Origin: Cenococcum geophilum 1.58 | Taxonomy: Eukaryota; Ascomycota; Dothideomycetes; Gloniales; Gloniaceae | DNA: 64,000 nucleotides | Assembly (NCBI GenBank): GCA_001692895.1 | Contig: KV748210.1 | Location: 186,001 to 250,000 of the forward strand | Direction of reading: 5' to 3' | Shown: positions 57,757 through 64,000 of the stretch, piece by piece | Position numbering within the stretch: position 1 is the first letter of the stretch | Layout of the letters: every line of letters starts with the position of its first letter | Notes under the pieces: model-generated | Databases searched by the model: none | What the model was told of the DNA's origin: nothing | What the model saw: the letters and a program-made list of their open reading frames with translations, nothing else | Program-made: the position numbers and the translations under genes

Positions 57757-58857
57757 ATGCACATACTCGTAACGCTCCCCAGCAATTCCCGAACATATCC
57801 CGCTAATTTTATTCCCTAGATCACCAACGACGACGGCCCCCCATCAAACCAATCCTCTCCCTACGTCCACTCCCTCGTCTCCTCTCTCCAATCGGCCGGC
57901 CACAAGGTCTCCGTCGTCCTCCCGAACATCCAACGCTCATGGATTGGTAAGGCCCATCTTGTGGGCAAATCCCTAAAACCAACCTACTTCCGCCCCGGTC
58001 CTCTAAAGGCCGTAGACGGCCGACTTTCCAACACCGGCACCACCTCAAACCGGCCGCTGCCCGGGAATTCAGACGACGAGGAATGGGTTCTCGTCGACAG
58101 CACACCCGCGAGCTGTGTGCAGATTGGACTGTACCACTACTTTAAGGCTAGAGGTCCTATCGACCTTGTTGTCAGTGGGCCGAATTATGGTCGCAACAGC
58201 ACCGCCGTGTTCAGTCTCTCCAGCGGCACAATCGGCGGCGCGATAGAAGCAGCTGTGTGTGGCGTAAAGGCTATTGCTCTATCCTACGCCTTCTTCGACC
58301 GGAACCACGATCCGGACATCATCGCGGGCGCGTCGGCCCACTCGGTGAAGGTGATCGAGCATCTCTACGCCAACTGGGGAAATAACGTCCACCTCTATTC
58401 TGTCAATGTGCCGCTAGTTGACAAAGTCGGGGAGCGCAAGACGCTGTACACGGAGATGCTGCAGAATCAGTGGAAGAGCGGGTCGTGCTTCCAAGAAATC
58501 GAGGTGCCGGAAGAGGAAGACCAGGGCCTGGAGGAAGTCGAGACGGCAATGCGGAAGGCGGAGGAGCGTCAGGGGCGTAGGGAACAAGGCCAAGAAGGGA
58601 CAGGTAGTGGATACGATACGCCAACGGGCAACGGACACATTAGATACACGCACAAGCACTTTAAGTGGGCGCCAAGGTTCAAAGATGTTTACCAGAGCGT
58701 TGACGACGCACCCCCAGGGAATGATGGATGGGCCGTTAAAGAGGGTTATACGAGGTATGTTGGCTGGCCATTGGTGCGGTCTACGGCTAACATGATGGCA
58801 GTGTCACGCCACTACGAGCTAACTTCATGCATGCTGGTGGGTTTGAGGGCGAATTGA
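57757..58857 (+). CDS. SurE-like survival protein (5'/3'-nucleotidase / acid phosphatase)
   Basis: Exon 1 is 57757-57768 (MHIL), the intron 57769-57819 (51 bp, GTAACG, branch GCTAAT, CCTAG end), exon 2 57820-58857; 349 residues. The splice creates MHIL-ITNDDGPPS, the canonical SurE N-terminus with the metal-binding Asp8-Asp9. A conserved Ser at 44 follows, then SGPNYGRN (123-130) with the metal-binding Asn, and GTIGGAIEA. The second half has an acidic, charged insertion (EEEDQGLEEVETAMRKAEER) before the C-terminal YTRYVGWPLVRST, typical of fungal forms, which are longer than bacterial SurE. Expected activity is metal-dependent dephosphorylation of nucleotides or other phosphomonoesters in the cytosol. 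No signal peptide. Confidence 0.88.
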
Positions 58858-59235
58858 AGATTTGATTATGCATATGTATGGCTGGTGTGGCGTCGGCAGA
58901 GGGTGTTGTGAGTGATAAAATGCATCAATTATTAGATTCACTGCATTTTAAAGTGGGATATATCGTTATTACAATAGGACAGCTTATGTCATCCGTTTTT
59001 GTTAGCCATTGCCTTTATGCTGTCTTATGCCAAGCGGTAAAATGACCCCTACATTTCTTCTCCCATGGATACACCTGTCTACTAACGCTCGCAACAGCGC
59101 CCCGGATGTCTGGAAAGTGACTGTCTGAAGAGATAAAGTCTCAATTATCAATGAGACATCCACTCAGCATTGCCGAGACAGTTGCCGGGGTCGAGTGCGA
59201 CCATATACACCTGCATCGAAGTAGCCAAAACTGTC
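58858..59235. other. 3' flank and spacer after the SurE-like gene
   Basis: No gene recognised. Confidence 0.35.
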
Positions 59236-59239
59236 GACA

Positions 59240-59640
59240 TGGCCATATCCGAACTTCCGGGCCGAAGTTGATGCGCTATCCAAAAGCCTGACAAACATCG
59301 GGCTGGCGTTCCAAGGCCCCGAGGTGATGCTATTGCACCAGCGTAGTTGGAACGGCGACAGCTCGTATGCTACGCTATTCTGCGGCGTCGAGAAGCTTGC
59401 TCGAGGACTACAGCAGTACGCTGGAGAAGCTCGACGCTGTGCTGCCTACTTTTGAGGGCAAGGGCGTGTTTGCGCGGGGCGTGTTGGACACACTGGTGGG
59501 ATTTGGTTTGGGGGTATATCAGGCAGAAATCGAAGTAACACCAACAGCGTCGAATAAGTCAATACATAAGTGGATCCCCAGCACAATAATGGACAAAGGT
59601 AATCATTTCATTTATCCCTATCCAATATAATAATGCAGTT
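59240..59640 (+). pseudogene. Remnant of an unidentified alpha-helical protein
   Basis: Two frames carry protein-like text in sequence: FRAEVDALSKSLTNIGLAFQ with GPEVMLL, then, in another frame, SLLEDYSSTLEKLDAVLPTF with EGKGVFARGVLD. The heptad-like Leu spacing and an E.L...L pattern recall the helical N-terminal domains of fungal NLR-like and ankyrin proteins, but this is a weak resemblance. The frame change indicates decay. Confidence 0.3.
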
Positions 59641-59695
59641 TGCATACCAACTCCACAGCCAGGTCTTGAGCGAGGACGAAGCGGAAGACTCAGCT

Positions 59696-59885
59696 GGCCG
59701 GCCAGTGCTTTTATCAATATTTCTAGTACATTTCAATATCCACAGGGAATTATATTATTGATAATATAGATATTGGAATGCTTTTTAATTTATATTTAAT
59801 TCAATAATATGTTATTATGGTGTTGTTGAGGAATACTGAATCCTCATCGATAAGTATTGAATATTGATAAAAGCACTGGCTGGCC
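59696..59885. mobile_element. 190 bp AT-rich MITE with GGCCRGCCAGTGC ends
   Basis: The left end GGCCGGCCAGTGCTTTTATC and the inverted right end GGCCAGCCAGTGCTTTTATC match over about 26 bp with one difference. The interior is strongly AT-rich with further inverted pairs (CAATATTTC / GAATATTG). No clear target duplication. Confidence 0.8.
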
Positions 59886-60146
59886 CCAAACTTGGACCGC
59901 TCCCGCTAGTCTCTCTCAAATGGGAGATCTACTGAGCATATTGCTTGCTTGTGCCTCTTACGTTTTGAGTTGAAGTCCTCCCTAAGGATACACCACTCGA
60001 TATATTTCTCAAGATTACGTATCGTGATGGCGCTGTGATAGTCCAAGAACTAGTCTCTGTTGAGGATGTCACCCAAATAAGGAGCTCAAGCCGTATCTCG
60101 AGAAACCAGAGGCCAATACAAGCCTTGAGGCACTGTCAAAGAAATG

Positions 60147-60340
60147 AAGACCGTCCTGGGGCTAGCAGCGAAGTCTCCTGCCGCAGCCAAGGCTGTAATA
60201 CAAAACGCTACCGTCCGCGCCGCCAGGGATGATCTCTTGACGGTCGTTACCGAATGGTGGTGATTCGCCGATAAGAGAGAAATAAGTCTATCAGTCCTCC
60301 AGCTGAAGCTTCTTTTCGAATATGGTCGGTCCAGGGAGTA
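60147..60340 (+). pseudogene. Short coding-like remnant
   Basis: The frame MKTVLGLAAKSPAAAKAVIQ, then NATVRAARDDLLTVVTEWW, an in-frame TGA, and ADKREISLSVLQLKLLFEYG looks protein-like and amphipathic. No family recognised; it may belong with the 59240-59640 remnant. Confidence 0.25.
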
Positions 60341-60605
60341 AGTCTCAGGGTCTCCTGTGATGACCTTGTCCATCACACTAGGTATCATGGAGACCCAAAA
60401 GGAAACGACCTTGTTGGCTTGGGTGGTTGCGAGTGGGTGATCGTTGGTTGGTTTTAATTGTGACTTTCGTGTCTGCGTTAACAGCTCAACTAGTCACGAG
60501 GACCACCAAACAAAACGGCGATATGGAGGTGATTCTGGGATCGCACCTATGAACCTATGAGATGACGAGCGCACTCCTCTCCCTACAGAAGTCACGTACG
60601 CAGAA

Positions 60606-60830
60606 GTGAATCATCGTGATTGCTGTTTTGTACTCGGAAACTGTTATCATTGTGGGGGCGCCAACAGTACTGATGAGTATCGCACCACTCTTATTTATGC
60701 TTTCTGCAGAGGTACTTGCCGGCAGGAGAGGAACCAGTTCCTTGCTGTAGATAGGGAGATTATGAAGAAGATGGATTATGAGGTGCAGGATATCTTTGGC
60801 TGGAGAGCCAGTGCGCCGTTTTGTGGATGA
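60606..60830 (+). other. Cys-rich 74-codon ORF, doubtful
   Basis: It reads MNHRDCCFVLGNCYHCGGAN, later AFCRGTCRQERNQF, with seven Cys in all. There is no signal peptide. It may be accidental or an exon of a lost gene. Confidence 0.2.
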
Positions 60831-61030
60831 CATAAGCTGATATCCGAGTGATCTTATTCGAGACGGTGTAGGTGCGAATACAAACATCCTAACCGGATAC
60901 CAGTAAACACATGGTCCAAAACCGATTTCCTAGTATGAAGCAATATATCTGTGTCCGTTAGGTCTCCAGTTATGTCCTCGCAAATGGCTTCAGATATTTA
61001 AGAAATCAGTATGAGTTGCTTTATACATTG

Positions 61031-61197
61031 GATACCGACCAGACTTGGGAATAAGCAAGCTGTCAAGCCCGCATGGACAAGTATATGGCAGGTGCACCCG
61101 TGCAAAGCACTTCTAAAGGTCCGTGACGATGTGCAAGATGCTCGTAGTAGTCAAAGCGGGCTTGACAGCTTGCTTGTCCCCAAACCTGACCGATACC
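61031..61197. repeat. Pair of 42 bp inverted repeats differing only by transitions
   Basis: Arms at 61031-61072 and 61156-61197. The inner 20 bp, CAAGCTGTCAAGCCCGC side, are identical. The eight differences in the outer part are all A/G or C/T, as RIP would produce. Confidence 0.8.
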
Positions 61198-61586
61198 GAA
61201 GCACTCCAAGCGCGCCAAAATCCAGATGGCCTGGCAAGAGCTGAACGAATATTTCTTGCGTGTACGCATTTGCCAAAGATTTTTGGTTGTTGCTGTTTTC
61301 TCGAAAGGTCAGCTAGGCAGAGTATGAAAAAGTCGTTTTGATTATGCTTTCTGACGTCTTTTTCACCTCTGATATGTACACAATTAGGCTGTTATTGATA
61401 AATATGAAAATACTACAATTGAACATGCGTGGAAGACACATTGTGCTGTGTGCTGCAAACGATTTGTGTTCTCTTACATGAAGTCATGATGCTGTTCCTC
61501 ACACGCTAAGAAAGAGTTAATAATAAGCTAGCGAGTTGAATATACTTTCATTTTTATTATTATTAAGACTAGATTTTTGACAATTA

Positions 61587-61866
61587 ACGTGGCACACGGG
61601 GTTTTGCTCGGTCCCTAAGCTTTGCAAGCTACTGCCACCTTCAAGCTTTGAACATCATGGCTGGGGCCAAATTCACCAGACAATCGAGCTTTAAACCATT
61701 AGAAATAGATTTTTAAATAGACTTATAAACATATATTTATTGTTTTAAGACTCCTTACTAACAATGCAATGGTGTGTAATGGTTTTTACTGGTTATTTGC
61801 CACCAAAAATTTTGGTGTTCAAATCGAGCAAAACTCAGGCACCGAGCAAAACCCCGTGTGCCACGT
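61587..61866. mobile_element. 280 bp TA-flanked MITE with ACGTGGCAC ends
   Basis: The ends ACGTGGCACACGGGGTTTTG (CTCGGT follows) and the perfect inverse are flanked by TA (61585-61586 and 61867-61868). Confidence 0.9.
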
Positions 61867-62170
61867 TACGGGTAGTCCATTGAGGCCGAGTACGGCAGGG
61901 CCAGATTACGGAAACCCGTGGAGTAACATGCCCGTTAGATATCTAGTGAGCGGCAGGAACGCACCTTTTTCCATTGGTCTATCTTTTCAACGTCCCACAT
62001 GCTGTTTTGGGCATCAAGATTCCGCGGTATACTTACTCATCCGGTCATTTAATTTATTATTGTAGTCGCGTGGCGCTAAAATCTTACGCAAACGATGGAG
62101 GTGTCTAAACGAATGAAGTCTCTGTTTAGAGATTCGTAATCACATGTGGAGATAAGGACTTCAGCTGAGT

Positions 62171-62506
62171 TTGGTACGGAAGCCAGTTTGTGTAAAGCGA
62201 GCTAGGAAGACTAATATTGACCAGTATCTACCGAGCGCGGCATTTTGTAAAATTACTCATTTCAAAGAGATAAAGATAATTAGGCAAGTAGAGCGAATGT
62301 ACGTCCATCTACCACTTAACTGCAGTAGAACAATTAAGGCTGCGCGGAGGAGTTCATACTATTCACCATATCCCAAAGACTGGAACCGGCCGGGTTATGC
62401 TGCGACTGAGCTGCAGGTTTTAAGATTATATGGTGTCGATAGAAACTATCTTTCGCGCGAGGCCTATGAAGGGGCTAGGGCTCTAGAGGGGTGGCCTCGG
62501 CAATAG
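62171..62506 (+). CDS. Hypothetical protein, 111 codons, doubtful
   Basis: Reads MVRKPVCVKRARKTNIDQYL in front and ends YPKDWNRPGYAATELQVLRL, then EAYEGARALEGWPRQ. The last third looks protein-like. No family recognised, no clear promoter, so it may be a fragment. Confidence 0.25.
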   Translation: MVRKPVCVKRARKTNIDQYLPSAAFCKITHFKEIKIIRQVERMYVHLPLNCSRTIKAARRSSYYSPYPKDWNRPGYAATELQVLRLYGVDRNYLSREAYEGARALEGWPRQ

Positions 62507-63776
62507 GATATTCAAGCTGTTGATTCTAGAATGCCTTAGTTGAGTCTTTAAATCGTTTGTATACTTCCGAGAGCTATTTGAAAAACTTTGCACAATTGTG
62601 CCAAGATGCTGTGGTCCTCATGTAATGTAACCCCACGCGAGGCCCTTCGTCTCACCTACCCAATGGCCGTTACTGAGAAGAAATCCTATTAGGATTTTTC
62701 GAAAGTCACACCAACCCAGGAGTATGTCGTCGGCTGTTCGGCCAAGTCAAAACCGAGAACTCGGGATGTGGTTGAATGAGGGGGCCGCCACGTGGTGATG
62801 ATTTAGTGTGCGAATGACAAGCCAGGAATCGGCGACGCCTAGCTTCGAAGAAACGGCGCGGGGCGGGGGATTCAAAACAGGGATGGATGAGGACGTTCAG
62901 AGCAAGAGCTTTACCTCGATCGGCACGGACACGATGTCCTCGGTGGTTCGACCGGCAATAATGTGTAGACAGGGCACTCGCGCGAGGTTTGAATGGTGCG
63001 GGGTCGCGGCACGGTAATGCAACAGGGTCGCGAGGAGTCGGTAGGTAATAGCGCATAGCGCATAAGCCGAGCGGAATAATTGCGACACGCTCGATCATCT
63101 CATGATGGGCGTTGAAATTTTCTCTCTTGGGTAGGAAATATGCGAGCGCGGCAGCCGCCAGCGGCTTGACCCTTGAAACCAGCTTAGCTTTGATGTTACG
63201 CTGCCAGCCTCCCGCCCTTGGCAGAGAAAGCTTAGCGCTGCAGCCAGAGGTCCCGCATAAGCAAGCCTGAAATCCTCCAAGTGTTCGACAATCCATTCTT
63301 TAGTCGTCACAGGCTCATTACTGGGTTGGAGCAGCTAGCCTGTAGTAGAGAATTGCGAGGTGCGGGGAAAAAACGGTTGGGGAGGCTTAAAAGCCTCGCT
63401 GCAACACCCGAACTCGTGGGAGGACGCCACTTACGTGCGCCCAAAAGCTTCAGCCTGACGTTCAGCAACCGACTTCCACAATGCTTCCATGCCCGAATGC
63501 CCGTCGTGCCCAGAGTATGCTAGTAATCCGGCTTAGAGTTCCTATTGGTGGTACACTAGGTGATCAGCTTGTTGTCTGCTGCTGTTGCCCCACGAATTCG
63601 CCTGACATGACCTCATCTTGTGAAAATGCCTCCTCCTAGGCAGATCAAAGGTCATGAGTTGCCTTTTCTCTCAGCTCAAGGTTTTGTTTTCAGTCGCTGG
63701 AAGCTTTAAGGGAGCCCGCCCCATCCCTTTATCCCTCAACCACGCTCAGAATCACAACCATAATTGAAAAAAAATC
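62507..63776. other. Long 5' region of the sugar transporter gene, no other gene recognised
   Basis: Overlapping frames on both strands (up to 196 codons, minus strand 62706-63296) lack motifs and look like GC-rich chance ORFs. The last 100 bp contain pyrimidine-rich and CAACCA-type leader sequence before the ATG. Confidence 0.4.
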
Positions 63777-64000
63777 ATGGCGGTTGGTAACATCTATCTC
63801 ATCGCGGCCATCGCGATTATTGGTGGTGGTCTATTTGGTTTCGATATTTCGTCCATGTCTGCTATGTGAGTTCGCTAACGCAACCTCATTGCCAAGATAT
63901 TTTACTAAATTCATCGAAGCATTTCTGGCAGCCCCTATCGTTGCTACTTTAATCAAGCTGGCCTGAATCCTAATGGATCATGTCCGGGTCCTAATTCTAG
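63777..64000 (+). CDS. MFS sugar (hexose) transporter, 5' end only
   Basis: Exon 1 is 63777-63865, the intron 63866-63919 (54 bp, GTGAGT, ACTAA branch, AAG end), exon 2 from 63920 running off the window. The N-terminus MAVGNIYLIAAIAIIGGGLF, then GFDISSMSAI, is the first membrane helix of fungal hexose transporters, with the G-x-x-F-G-F-D-x-S-S motif. The splice completes an Ile codon and leads to a CYFNQAGLNPNG-type segment containing SCPGPNS, as in the first extracellular loop of high-affinity glucose transporters. The ending AAG of the intron is less usual than CAG or TAG; a CAG 12 bp downstream is an alternative. Confidence 0.85.

Noticed and set aside
56096..58857. A melanin or polyketide gene cluster around the SDR
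   Set aside because: No polyketide synthase, dehydratase or pathway regulator is present; the divergent neighbour is a SurE-like phosphatase.
62706..63296. 196-codon minus-strand ORF
   Set aside because: Arg/Pro/His-rich text with no domain; typical chance frame in GC-rich sequence, with overlapping frames on the other strand.

Overview
This is a piece of a filamentous ascomycete (Pezizomycotina) nuclear genome. Evidence: short spliced genes with 50-85 bp introns and fungal-type splice signals, fungal protein families (tetrahydroxynaphthalene-reductase-type SDR, DUF7924, HET, SurE-like, hexose-transporter-like MFS), and long repeat blocks damaged in the way expected of repeat-induced point mutation (RIP). 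The RIP mark is direct: in reading frames whose protein motifs are still legible, Gln codons CAG/CAA have become TAG/TAA, and Cys, His and Trp codons are changed in the C-to-T or G-to-A sense.

Layout. 1-4363: a MITE, the 3' part of a Ty3/gypsy chromovirus (G3), and a Crypton-like element on the minus strand (copy 1). 4364-9275: an island of ordinary composition carrying one intact SidJ-type alpha/beta-hydrolase gene, followed by a RIP-killed Tc1/mariner element. 9276-40673: a second, oppositely oriented Crypton-like copy, split at a CTAAT target site by a 26.8 kb nest. The nest is a minus-strand gypsy element (G2, 11740-38560). G2 holds two short gag-only LTR elements (LTR-A with TSD CTAAT, LTR-B with TSD CTAAC), a 3.86 kb TA-flanked element full of minisatellites, and a 5'-truncated Tad-like LINE that itself carries a full-length gypsy (G1, 26675-34489, TSD CTRTT). 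A 769 bp TIR element also sits in G2. A 962 bp hAT-type element with a perfect 8 bp TSD sits in the tail of Crypton copy 2.

40674-51415: a protealysin-like M4 metallopeptidase gene with a duplicated propeptide motif, a gag-protease-only copia-type LTR element (TSD TCTGC), a HET-domain pseudogene, a small Myb/SANT ORF, and a pogo/Fot1-type element hosting two further small insertions (one with a 9 bp TSD). 51416-64000: gene-bearing sequence with a DUF7924 gene (PD-(D/E)XK-like motifs, apparent frameshift), a divergent SDR / SurE gene pair, several TA-flanked MITEs, gene remnants, and the first exons of an MFS sugar transporter running off the end.

The host genes do not form an obvious pathway. 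The most notable points are the insertion chronology that can be read from target-site duplications, the hydrolase gene held between two head-to-head Crypton-like copies, the M4 peptidase with tandem propeptide motifs, and a perfect 27 bp palindrome kept with paired substitutions in two related LTR elements. Splice models, domain assignments and element classes come from reading the sequence and remembered family features; no search was run.
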